This document shows positions 52,527 through 62,900 of a stretch of 64,000 bases of DNA, one piece after another. Every line of letters begins with the position of its first letter. The stretch's first letter is position 1. A program made the position numbers and the translations under genes. The notes under the pieces were generated by a model. The model was given only the letters and a program-made list of their open reading frames with translations, searched no databases and was not told the origin of the DNA. This stretch comes from Manihot esculenta (lineage: Eukaryota; Streptophyta; Magnoliopsida; Malpighiales; Euphorbiaceae): NCBI RefSeq assembly GCF_001659605.2, contig NC_035177.2, positions 30,830,136 through 30,894,135 on the forward strand, in the 5' to 3' direction.

Positions 52527-54158
52527 TCATAAAACAGACACACCAGAACATACCAGAGTGAGATTACCTGATCCCATCGGGTTCGATGTGTTAGCCTCCT
52601 GCTGGGTCATGGCGAAGATCCGCGCTGGAGCTGATGGACCTTCCCCACGGGAACCTGCTGAAGAAGGGGCTATCCCCCTGTCTCCGCCTCTACCACTGCC
52701 CTGAGACATGGATGGAGCTACTGGGTGAGCTACACTGCCCGAAACTGTCTGCTGGGACCGTGCCACCAAGGTCGCGGTGGGACACTCACGTGCCATGTGC
52801 CCCTCCTGTCCGCACCTGAAGCATGCTGTTGTCCCAATCAAACAGACTCCCTTGTGCTGCCTACCGCACCGTGTACATCTAGAGTTACCCGAACCAGAGC
52901 TCGAACCATCACCTAAACCCAGACCAGACTTTATCTGTTCCCAAAACTTGCTCTTCTTCGATCTTCTGAGGCCTCTGCCTCCCTTCTTACTCTTTGTGAC
53001 AGCCTCGTTTAGAGGGGAGAGATCAACATCACTTGTCCCCGGGATTTTGGAACCCGAAGACTGTGCCACATACTGTTTAACTGTCCCCTGGACAATGGCA
53101 CTAGCCTCCATTCTCTGTGCCATATCCACTATAGCATGGAAGCTCTCCCTTTCTGCTGATTGAACCAATGAGGAATACCTGGAGTGAAGCTTCATAACAT
53201 ATCTCCTAGACTTCTTCAGGTCTGTGTCAAGACCTTGTCCTGCAAACGGCAACAGCTCCAGGAACCTGTCCGTAAACTCCTCTACGCTCATCTCTTCCGT
53301 CTGCCTTAACTGCTCAAACTCAATCATCTTCAGTTCTCTGGAACTATCCGGAAAAGCCCATCCTGCAAACTCATTGGCAAACTGCTCCCAGGATAAGCTC
53401 TCCAACCTTGGGTCCACATAGTTTTTGAACCACTCCCTTGCCTTCTTGCATTTCAATGTGAACCCTGCCATCTGAATGGCTCTACTGTCACTTGCTCCTA
53501 GCTCATCTGTTATCATCTTTACCGTTCTGAGGTACTCAAAAGGGTCATCGCCTGCTTCGAACTTGGGGGCATCCAACTTGAGGTAATCTTTCATCTTTAC
53601 TTTACCCCCAACTGATGAACCAGGTTTGGGTATCCGGACATCAGGGACTATTGGTTCTGCTGGTGGAGGAGGAGGTGTAGCATCCCCTGGGTTAGGGTTT
53701 GCTGGACCTGGGAAAAAGGGTGAGGATGGAAACATGGGGTACTGTGGGTAAAAGGGAGGATAGGGCATAAAGGTGGGATATGGGTTATAGCTGAAGAAAT
53801 CCGATGTACCTCCCATCGGATACCTTGGCCCTTGCGGGTAGGGTGGATACTGTGGTGGAACAAAGCCCGAGGCCTGAGTGCCTCCTTGGGACTCTCCCAT
53901 ATCCTCTACTGACATACTCATGCCCAAACTACTATCTCTTCTCTGGTTATCCTCCTCCGTTTCCATCACATCCGCTGATATACCACCATGAACTGATCTC
54001 CTCCGACTTGCATCAAAAGACCTTCTAAGGTCCCTTGATGTACTCTCCCTGATCGTCCTACAAGATCTTGCCCTCTGCAGGGCAGGGGAATGGGCATCCA
54101 TGCCCTCATTCTCTGGCGGAGCTCCAGTCAATCTCGCAGATCGACGAGTTCCTCTCAT
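52527..54158 (-). CDS. gag: Gag of the nested element, intact
   Basis: An open frame of about 543 codons from the ATG at 54158 (an upstream in-frame ATG at 54224 is possible, but MRGTRRSARLTG looks like the natural start). A Pro/Tyr/Phe-rich region (residues about 90-170) is followed by the capsid-like retrotransposon gag domain with DAPKFEAGDDPFEYLRTV, AREWFKNYVDPRLESLSWEQ and VEEFTDRFLELLPFAGQG. A zinc knuckle CFRCGQEGHMAREC (C-x2-C-x4-H-x4-C) follows an extra CTRCGRQHKGVC pair. The product packages element RNA in virus-like particles. The frame has no stops, in contrast to the pol behind it. The C-terminus after the knuckle is Ser/Gly-rich and ends near the start of the protease relics. 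Confidence 0.92.
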   Translation of the reverse strand: MRGTRRSARLTGAPPENEGMDAHSPALQRARSCRTIRESTSRDLRRSFDASRRRSVHGGISADVMETEEDNQRRDSSLGMSMSVEDMGESQGGTQASGFVPPQYPPYPQGPRYPMGGTSDFFSYNPYPTFMPYPPFYPQYPMFPSSPFFPGPANPNPGDATPPPPPAEPIVPDVRIPKPGSSVGGKVKMKDYLKLDAPKFEAGDDPFEYLRTVKMITDELGASDSRAIQMAGFTLKCKKAREWFKNYVDPRLESLSWEQFANEFAGWAFPDSSRELKMIEFEQLRQTEEMSVEEFTDRFLELLPFAGQGLDTDLKKSRRYVMKLHSRYSSLVQSAERESFHAIVDMAQRMEASAIVQGTVKQYVAQSSGSKIPGTSDVDLSPLNEAVTKSKKGGRGLRRSKKSKFWEQIKSGLGLGDGSSSGSGNSRCTRCGRQHKGVCLIGTTACFRCGQEGHMARECPTATLVARSQQTVSGSVAHPVAPSMSQGSGRGGDRGIAPSSAGSRGEGPSAPARIFAMTQQEANTSNPMGSGNLTLVCSGVSVL

Positions 54159-54414
54159 CTTGACTTCTGAAAGCATAACATAGCACATAAACATAAGCAT
54201 CATATGGTTCATGTGGAAACACATGAACCTGCATCACATACATAACATACATATCATAGCATTAATGCACATGCTCATCATCATGGCATTTCACATCATC
54301 ATACCAGACAGGACTCCATATCCTATCCTAGTAGACATGATCTTCCTATTGTGCTTGCCCTACTATAACCTCTATGAGCCCGACACACTATAGGTCCGAC
54401 CATGTGAACCTAGG

Positions 54415-54426
54415 GCTCTGATACCA
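54415..54426 (-). other. Primer binding site, tRNA-iMet type
   Basis: The minus strand reads TGGTATCAGAGC three bases inside the 5' LTR. This is the standard initiator-methionine tRNA primer site of plant LTR retrotransposons and fixes the element orientation. Confidence 0.95.
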
Positions 54427-54429
54427 TTC

Positions 54430-56894
54430 TGTAACGACCCGAAAATCCGGACCGCTACCGGCGCTAGGATCCAGATCTGCATAAGGCCGCCGGGACCCGT
54501 AGCAAGCCTACTATGCATCCTGTACAGCTGGTATAATCCCAAACATGATCAAACATATCCATAAAACATTTAAAACTTTACCTTTAACCAGTATGACCTG
54601 TGTATACACTATGACTGAACTCATAGAACCCCTAGGGTCAGCATACTCTATGTCAAACTCGGTTCATCACATGTAACAACATAAAATAAAACTCATGTAC
54701 AAAGGGATTAACCAACTCGGGCCAAGCACAATACTATAACTCTGAACATATAACATAAGGTCATATTACAATACAACTCTTTTTACAACAATACATAATC
54801 TTATATTACATCATGTCCACTACTATTCTATTACAAAAACACAACCATGGACGTAACCTGCTGATCTCCTGACTATCTCTGACCCTGCAAACCTGGGGTT
54901 AGGGGAGAGGGGTGAGCTAAAAAGCCCAGTGAGCAGAAACCATAAAGAAAACAATTCATTTTTTACATATGCTTTCATGAAATGCGCCACAGCACAAACA
55001 TATCACATCAAGGATGAATTTGTCACCACTAGCCCTCTACATATCATAACATGTCCAACTACACCAGGGGCGATTAGGCCTCACCTAGTGCTCGCTTACA
55101 TAACTCATATCATAACATGTCCGACTACACCAGGGGCGATTAGGCCTCACCTAGTGTTCGCTTGCATAAACATAGTACCAGGGGCGACCTGGTCTTTTCA
55201 TCTCATATCATATCATCATCATCATTATCATATACTATCATGGTGAGGGCTAGAGGATCATTCAACATTCATCCACATCAACAACATAATATGCAATGCA
55301 TCATATTCGTGAATACTAGTGCAGCACAACCTAATATATATATATCATGGCATTTTATGATGCATGGATCATGCTAAAACATTCGTTTAACTTTTAAAAC
55401 ATAAGGGTTAGTTCCACTCACTTGTGACTAGCTCAGGGCCGACTCTGAAACGGCTAACACTGGTGGCCTCCTCGTTCCCTCGGGTCCGATCCTACACAGG
55501 TGGACTCGAATGAGGTGCCAAACATACTCTAAACAACTCATAAACAACTCCCCAAAAACCCCCTAAAACATCAAAGAAACATGCATACAGAATACTCAAG
55601 AAAAAGCTGGACAGGGCACTTTCGGCGGCCGAAAGTCCCAGACAGAGACGAAAGTCAGGCAAGTTCGGCGGCACCTTCGGCGGCCGAACCCTCACTCCAA
55701 ATACGAAAGTCAGGCACTTTCGGCGGCCGAACATTACCTTCGGCGGTCGAAAGTCTGCTTTCAAGCCAAAACTCAACTTTCGGGGGCAAGGTTAGGCGGC
55801 CAATCCCTGCATCCTCAGGCAGGTTCGGCGGCCGAAACCACCTTCGGCGGCCGAACCTGAGTTCATCCAGAACTCAGCCTTTGTGCATTTCAAGCCTCCC
55901 AAACCTTCCAAACACCCCAAAACAAGCATCCAACTTCTCAAACACATGCATACATCCTCAACCATGCACAAGGGAGCTCAAACAAGCTTAAACTCCCAAA
56001 AACAACATCTAAAGCATACATAGATAGTTTATGACCCACATAGGCCAAAACCATCAAAACAAACCAAACCTCACATACTCTCTCCCAATCATGCATACTC
56101 TCTCCCATATGCTCAAGGGGCTTGAAAACTAACTTAAACCCCAACACAAACATCACATGAACATACATTATCATACATTGGGCATAAAACCCACATAAAC
56201 CCTAACATGCATATCTACCCATCAAAACCATCTTAAAACTTCATGAAACGTAAAGAAAAGCATAGATCCACACTTACCTCTTGAAGATCGAGGGTTGGTG
56301 CGACCCAAAGCTTGAGATGTGGAGAACCCAAACTCTTAAAGTCTCCAAGCTCTCCAAACCTTGATCCAAGCTTTAAAACTCTTCAAAACAACCATATAGC
56401 TTATAAAACGTGAAGGATTTGAAGAAAAAGCAAGAAAACGACTAGAGGAGGACATGAACACACCTGAGCTCGAGAATGGGGAGAAAACTCGCCCATTTTC
56501 GGTCTGAGGGGCTTTTATAGGTGGCCAGCCAAACCTCCTTCGGCGGCCTAACGTGCATGCAAAACACCCCCATGTTCGGCGGCCGAACTTGAGGTTCGGC
56601 GGCCGAACCTGGTTTGTTCAACAAGGCTTTCGGAGGCCAAAAGCACTCCCGAAACCTTCTCATGTTCGGCGGCCGAACTTCACTTTCGGCGGCCGAACCT
56701 GGCAAAACCTCCTTGGTCTTTTCTTTTCCAAAACTCAAATCTTTTTCTTTTAAAACTATGAAATCAGTAAAAATCATTTTAGAAAACACATTTTACCCCT
56801 CTAGAAGACTCTGGCATCATCAACATTCCATATTCCAACGGAGATTCCGCCGGAAGGTAGGGATTCCGATGCCGGAATCTAGCTGGGTATTACA
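54430..56894 (-). repeat. 5' LTR of the nested element
   Basis: It is 2465 bp long. On the minus strand it begins TGTAATACCC and ends GGTCGTTACA. The TATAAAAG promoter box is at 56512-56519, about 375 bases from the LTR start, so U3 is short and R-U5 long. GC-rich motif clusters lie at 55615-55860 (downstream of TATA) and 56535-56705 (upstream). Confidence 0.93.
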
Positions 56895-56899
56895 AGCGA

Positions 56900-58425
56900 A
56901 TATTCGGCGGAATCACAGAGGCTTCGGATCCTCGTCTTATTGCCCCGACTGGTCTCTTAGCCAGTTCTACCAAGGAGCAAGTGTCCTTCCGATCTCGCTC
57001 TCGTGAGGAGCTCGGATCTTCAATTAGGGAAATGCTTCTGATGGTAAGTTTTTTTTTTTTTTTTTTCACCTCTCTTTAGGTTTGCTTCGTTTCTTTTTCT
57101 TGACAGTTGTTCTGCCTTTTTAGGTGACGGGCCTCTTTATGGAGGTGGATGCTCATGATCGCTCCCTCCAGGAGTCCATAGACCGCCGGATTGAAGAGGC
57201 GCGTCTGGAGGAAAATCTGTCTGCAACCAGTGATGCGAGGGGTAATCTGGTAGCTGCTCGGGAGCAAATCCAGTCCCTCCAGGTGAAGTTGCACTCTGCG
57301 CTGGAGGCCCTTAAAAAGGCTGATGAGAAGGCGGCTGAGACAGCAAAGCATACCGAGTCTTTAGAAGCAGAGCTGTCTCAGACTCGTAAGGTTCTCAAAG
57401 TGTCTGATGAGAGGGCAGCTGCGATGGAGGTTCGTTGTGAAGAAGTTTTGAAGCAGCTGTCCTCTATGACACAGGCTCTTCAAGAGAGAAATGAGGCTGT
57501 GAGCCAGAAAGCTGAGGTCCAGCGTCAATGTGATGCTTTAAAGGCCGATTTTGAAGGACTTCAGGCTCATCTGAATGAAGTGAAAGCTCAGAAGGAAAAG
57601 GCCCTAGCTCGGATGGAGGTCCTTGAGCAGGAGTTGAGTACGAGCTCTGATCGTATCAGAGACCTGGCTTCATCGGCTGAAGAGTTCAACCTTCGCCACC
57701 AGCAGCTCAACCATGAAGTCAGGACCTTGGAGCGTAAGTGTTCAGCCCTGCTTAAGGTAGTAAAGCATTTTGAAGACAAATCTCAGCTGGTGCGTGAGCA
57801 ATGCATAGCGGAATATCAGGAGTCTGATGAGCTGAAAGGGAAGATCGAGCAGGCCTGTGAGGCTCACCTCCAGGACTACAAAGACTCTTCTGAGCTTAAG
57901 GAATTTATGGCTGAGGCCAGCGAAGCACATCTTAATGAGTATAAAGCTTCTGGTGAAATGGGAGCGGCTATTCTTAAGAAAGCCTTCCGTATGTATGTGA
58001 CCGGCTATAATCGCGGTTTAAGAGAAGCCAGACACGCTCCTGATACTCCTTTGGCCGAGCTTCGCAAGTACGAAGTGGACTCAGATGGCGAGCCAGTGTT
58101 GTATGGGGAGGATCATTTCCCTATGCCCCGAGGAGATTGCCGGAGGAACATATGCCGGCCAGCTGAGTCTTCTTCGGAAGAGTCCGAGCTAGAGGGGGAG
58201 GACGTGGAAGTCCTTGAGTCAGGGAAGGATGACCCTAACTCTGAGAAGGAGGATCTCCACTTTGAGTCAGAGATAGCTCCTGTTGTAAACGTTGAGGGCT
58301 CTGATCCAAGGGATTCCGAGCTTCCTTCAGATGTGACTGCAAGTAGAAATAATGTAGGCGAGGGTGTTCTTACTGATGTAAGTCCTTTAAGGACTATTTA
58401 TCCCCCCACTTCGTCAGAAGGATAA
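56900..58425 (+). CDS. Antisense gene of the Tat element, 3' part (coiled coil)
   Basis: The exon interrupted by the insertion resumes here and ends at a GTAAGT donor after 57043; the last exon is 57124-58425 and ends TAA. The last exon encodes some 433 residues, mostly a long coiled coil rich in Glu, Lys, Ala and Gln (for example REQIQSLQVKLHSALEALKK), and an acidic tail (ESELEGEDVEVLESGKDD). Ignoring the insertion and one copy of the target duplication, the frame is continuous with the 5' part, so the gene was intact when the insertion happened. As it stands, transcripts would need to read through 9.3 kb. Confidence 0.7.
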
Positions 58426-59094
58426 TTTGTAATAGTTATTTGTAATGAAATATCAGTTTTCTTTTTCCTCAAAGTACTCTAATATCTTTTTTTCTCATAT
58501 TTGTACACTATGTATTTTCATTCATAAGCTCTGAATTGATCTTAAGTTGCAAGCTTAGCTCTTAGCTAATAGTTTGAGAGATCAAATCTCATACCTTTTA
58601 ATGGCGACTAGTATGTCTGCTTTTTGCTTTTAGCCCTTTCTTCTTGGTTGTGAATTTGGATGTCTGTTCCAGATAAACTGACTTGGGCTTGGAGTATGGT
58701 CCTTTTCTCCTTCATTTATCCTCTTGTAGGTTTCTTCCTTTATGAGCCTTTTTAGAAGGAGCTCGGCCTTTTTCTTTGGCCTTCATACCATGAGCCTTTG
58801 AGGATGCAAGTCTATCCGAGCTGGGAGCTCGACCTTGAGCTTAAAATAGGTCTATCCGAGCTGGGAGCCCGGCCTTTTGCTCCTCACCCCATCTTTTAGT
58901 ATTGGCAGCTTATTTCGAGGTCGGCCTTTTTTAGCTATTATGCACCGAGCCTCTTCAGAAGGTCGGAACCTGATTTTGCCTTGGTAGTTTTGGGTTCCTC
59001 TCTTTTGTGAGGTCGGAACTGTGTTTTTATGAGTTTGTCCCTGCATGGAAAATTTTCATTTCGGGAGGCTTTTAAGCCCTTCACCGACCATTTT
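58426..59094. other. Tat 3' region between antisense gene and tandem repeats
   Basis: The first 100 bases are the 3' flank of the antisense gene. From 58740 short imperfect repeats occur (GAGCTCGGCCTTTTT, CTATCCGAGCTGGGAGC twice at about 58816 and 58852). No coding content was seen. Confidence 0.6.
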
Positions 59095-59720
59095 TGGTTT
59101 TCAGGAGATCTTACGAGATCCTGGCTGTTTTTGTTCCGGGGTGACCTCGGGGCCCTCCGGCAGTTTTTTGTTTTCCCGGGAGTTCTGGGGGATCCCGGTC
59201 TTCTTTGTTTACCCGGGAGTTCTAGGGGATCCCGGTCTTCATGCTCCAGGAGGCATTTTTATGATCCTCACCGGCCGTTCCGGGGTGACCTCGGGGCCCC
59301 GCCGGCTGTTTTTTTGTTTTGTTTTCCCGAGAGTTCTGGGGGATCCCGGTTTTCTTTGTTTACCCTGGAGTTCTAGGGGATCCCGGTCTTCATGCTCCGG
59401 GAGGCATCTTTATGATCCTCACCGGCCGTTCCGGGGTGACCTCGGGGCCCCGCCGGCTGTTTTTTTGTTTTGTTTTCCCGGGAGTTCTGGGGGATCCCGG
59501 TCTTCTTTGTTTACCCGGGAGTTCTAGGGGATCCCGGTCTTCATGCTCCGAGAGGCATCTTTATGATCCTCACCGGCCGTTCCGGGGTGACCTCGGGGCC
59601 CCGCCGGCTGTTTTTTTTTTTTTTAATTTTAGGAGATCTTACGGGATCCTGTTTGCTTTTGTTCCGGGGTGACCTCGGGGCCCCGCCGGATGTTTTTTGT
59701 ACCTCTTTGAGGTTTTGCAC
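59095..59720. repeat. 151-bp tandem repeats downstream of Tat pol
   Basis: TTCCGGGGTGACCTCGGGGC begins copies near 59133, 59277, 59428, 59579 and 59661, giving spacings of 144, 151, 151 and 82 bp; the first and last are variant. Each full unit holds two subrepeats of CCCGGGAGTTCTGGGGGATC and its variant about 41 bp apart, then GGAGGCATCTTTATGATCCT. The block is much more GC-rich than the genome around it. Open frames read across it on the plus strand are repeat artefacts. Tat elements are known for variable tandem repeats here. Confidence 0.9.
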
Positions 59721-59925
59721 AAGATTCAGGCTCATTGGCCTTACTGTCGCTTCGTCATCTCAGCTGGTTTTGGACCTAACTGAGGTCTTGTTTTTTCAAG
59801 GGATCTTTCTGAGCCCTGTTCTTTCTTTTTCATGGAAGAATATTATTCATAAAGACAATCATATTGTGTAGACAATTTTATTTACTCATATTCGTCAAAA
59901 TACAATGTTTTTCTTTACAAATACT

Positions 59926-62900
59926 TCAAGGAAAATACCTCTTTAGGTGCTGGATGTTCCAAGCGTGGGGCTCGGGGTTTCCTTGCATATCTTCGATTCG
60001 GTATACCCCTGGCTTGACCACTTTTGTCACCTTGAAAGGACCTTCCCAGGTCGGTGCTAACTTGCCCGCGGCCGCTCTTTTTCCTGTAGCTTCCAGGTTT
60101 CTTAAGGTCAGATCTCCCACTTTTAAGCTTCTTTCTCTGACCTTTTGGTTGTAATATCTCGCTGCTCGTTGTTGATAAGCGGCAGTTCGGACTTGGGCTT
60201 CTTCCCTGACTTTCTCCAGAGCATCCAGGTTGCTTCTTAACTTATCCTCATTAGTATTCTTACTAACGAATTGGACTCGATGAGTGGGGATCTGCAATTC
60301 AACTGGGACTACGGCTTCTGTGCCATAAGCAAGTGCAAACGGTGTTTCTTTAGTGGGCGCTCTGGGAGTGGTTCGGAGTGCCCATAGTATGCTATTGAGT
60401 TCTTTTGCCCAATTCTCCTTTGCGCCATCCAGCCATTTCTTTAATCCTTGAAGGATAGCTCTGTTAGTGACTTCTGTTTGGCCATTAGTATGAGGATGAG
60501 CCACGGAGGAGAACTTATGCCATATGCCCATGTTCATCGTGAAGGCTCTGAAAATGCTACAGTCAAATTGTCTGCCGTTGTCTGAGATAAGTACTCTAGG
60601 TATGCCAAATCTGCAGATGATATGTCCCCATATGAAATCTATCATCTTGCGAGCTGTGATTGTGGCTATTGCTTCTGCCTCTGGCCATTTCGAGAAGTAT
60701 TCCACAGCCACCACCAAGAATTTCCTTTGCCCCGTAGTCTTGGGGAAAGGTCCCAGGATGTCGATTCCCCATTGTGAGAAAGGCCATGGACTGGATATGC
60801 TCGCTTGAGGAGTGGCAGGGGTTCTGATGGCGTTAGCAAATCTCTGACATACGTCGCACCTTCGGACAAACTCTTCTGCTTCTTTTTTAACAGTGGGCCA
60901 GTAGTACCCTTGCCTGAATATTTTGTTGGCTAATGTCCCTGCTCCCTCGTGAGCCCCACATAGGCCTCTATGTATTTCCTCCATTACCTTTGCAGCTTCT
61001 TCCAGACTCACACACCGGAGCCATGGGCTAGACTTCCCTTTTCTGTATAAGGTTCCCCTTATTGCTTGGTAGTTGGCAGCACGAGCTGCTATCTTTCTGG
61101 CTTCATCTTTATCTTCGGGGAGCTCACCCTCCTCCAAGTATCTCAGGTATGAGGTCATCCAAGTTGGGCTCTGTTCTACCTGCAGTACCGTGTTTGTCTT
61201 TTTAAAAACAGGTGTACGGACATGCTGTATATATACTTCATCGGGAAGCTGTTCTAACTCTTCTTTGGTCAATCGAATAAACAGGTCTGCTTCCTCATTT
61301 TCATCCCGAGGTATTCTTTGAAATCTGACGATAACTCCCCGACCCGTGAGCTCGGCTTCTATAGTTTTTACTTTATCAAGATAGTTTTGCATGATGGGGT
61401 CCCTAGCCTGATATACTCCCGTCACCTGGTTGATCACCAACTGAGAGTCGCTATTCACCTCGAGGTCGGTTACCCCTACCTCCGAAGCTACCAACATTCC
61501 ATTTACCAGGGCTTCATATTCGGCCATATTGTTAGAAGCCGTAAATTCTAGACGCAAGGCATAACATACTTTAAAACCTTCTGGCCCTTTAAGCATTATC
61601 CCAGCGCCACTACCCTCAGCACCTGATGCTCCGTCTACATACAGCTTCCGGCTAAATTCTTGGGGGGGCTCTCTCTCTTCCCCCTTTCTTGATATCTCTG
61701 AGGATGATCCTCCTTTTTCCTCATTGAATGCGCACTCCGCTATGAAGTCAGCCAGAGCTTGGGATTTTATGGCTGTTCGAGGTCGGTACTCTAGACAGTA
61801 AGGGCTAATTTCTACAGACCATGCCAACATCCGCCTTGAAGTTTCCGGCCTATGTAGAATCTTCTTTAAGGGTTGGTCTGTCATCACGACTCCTTGGTGG
61901 CCTTTTAGATAAACTCTGAATTTCCAGACTGCTAGTAATAAGGCGTAAGCCAATTTTTCAATGTTCGAATATCTGACCTCAGTGTCTCTGAGTACCTTGC
62001 TAACGTAGAAAACAGGTTTCTGCTCTTCTTCTTCCACCCTTACTAGCACTGCGCTGACTGCTTGTTCTGAGGCCGCCAGATATATCAGAAGTTCTTCTCC
62101 TTTTATGGGACTACTGAGCACGTGAGGCGAGCTAAGATACTTCTTAAGCTCTATGAAGGCCTTTTGGCAATCTTCTGTCCATTCGAAATTCGGTACTTTT
62201 CTCAACTTTTTGAAGAATGGCAAGCACTTTTCTGCCGACCTCGACATGAATCGGTTAAGCGCTACTACTCTCCCGGTTAGTCTCTGAACATCTCTTACAC
62301 AGGTCGGTTCCGGCATATTCAGTATGGCTTCCACTTTCTCCGGGTTAGGCTCAATGCCTTTACCACTCACCATGTACCCCAAAAATTTTCCTCCCCTAAT
62401 GAAGAAGGCACATTTTGCTGGGTTCAACTTCATTCTGTATTGATCTAACACCCCGAATATCTCCCTCAAATCTGCTATGTGTTGTTGGAAAGTGGAACTT
62501 TTGACCACCATATCGTCCACATACACTTCCAGGTTTCTACCGATCTGGTGTTTGAAGATTTTATTCATCAACCTCTGATACGTTGCCCCGGCATTTCTCA
62601 ATCCAAAGGGCATAGCCCTATAACAATAAGTTCCATCTTCAGTTATAAATGAGGTCTTTTCCTCATCCGACCTTTCCATTGGGATTTGATGATAACCCGA
62701 CATAGCATCCAAAGAAGACATATAATCAAAACCGGCCGTTGAGTCGACCATTTTATTAATATCAGGTAGGGGGTAACAATCTTTAGGGCAGGCCTTATTT
62801 AGGTCGGTAAAATCTATACACATCCTGTATTTGCCATTGGCTTTTTTGACTAACACAGGATTTGCCAACCACTGTGGGTATATGACTTCCCTAATAAAAC

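Larger units (their letters stand above)
47562..56894 (-). mobile_element. Nested Ty3/gypsy element with intact gag and broken pol
   Basis: The element is 9333 bp, flanked by the 5-bp duplication AGCGA (47557-47561 and 56895-56899). LTRs run 47562-50038 and 54430-56894; both have plus-strand ends TGTAACGACC and GGTATTACA. Minus-strand order is 5' LTR, tRNA-iMet primer site, gag, pol remains, polypurine tract, 3' LTR. About 20 single-base differences plus one 12-bp indel separate the LTRs by eye (about 0.8%), which suggests insertion a few hundred thousand years ago at commonly used plant rates. The chromovirus/Tekay side of Ty3/gypsy is likely from gag and pol relics, but a chromodomain was not confirmed. 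Confidence 0.93.

Noticed and set aside
52634..53421. Plus-strand frames opposite gag
   Set aside because: Shadows of the gag frame; no independent domain.
59029..59871. Overlapping plus-strand open frames over the 151-bp repeats
   Set aside because: They repeat every unit and read through non-coding tandem DNA between pol and the antisense gene.
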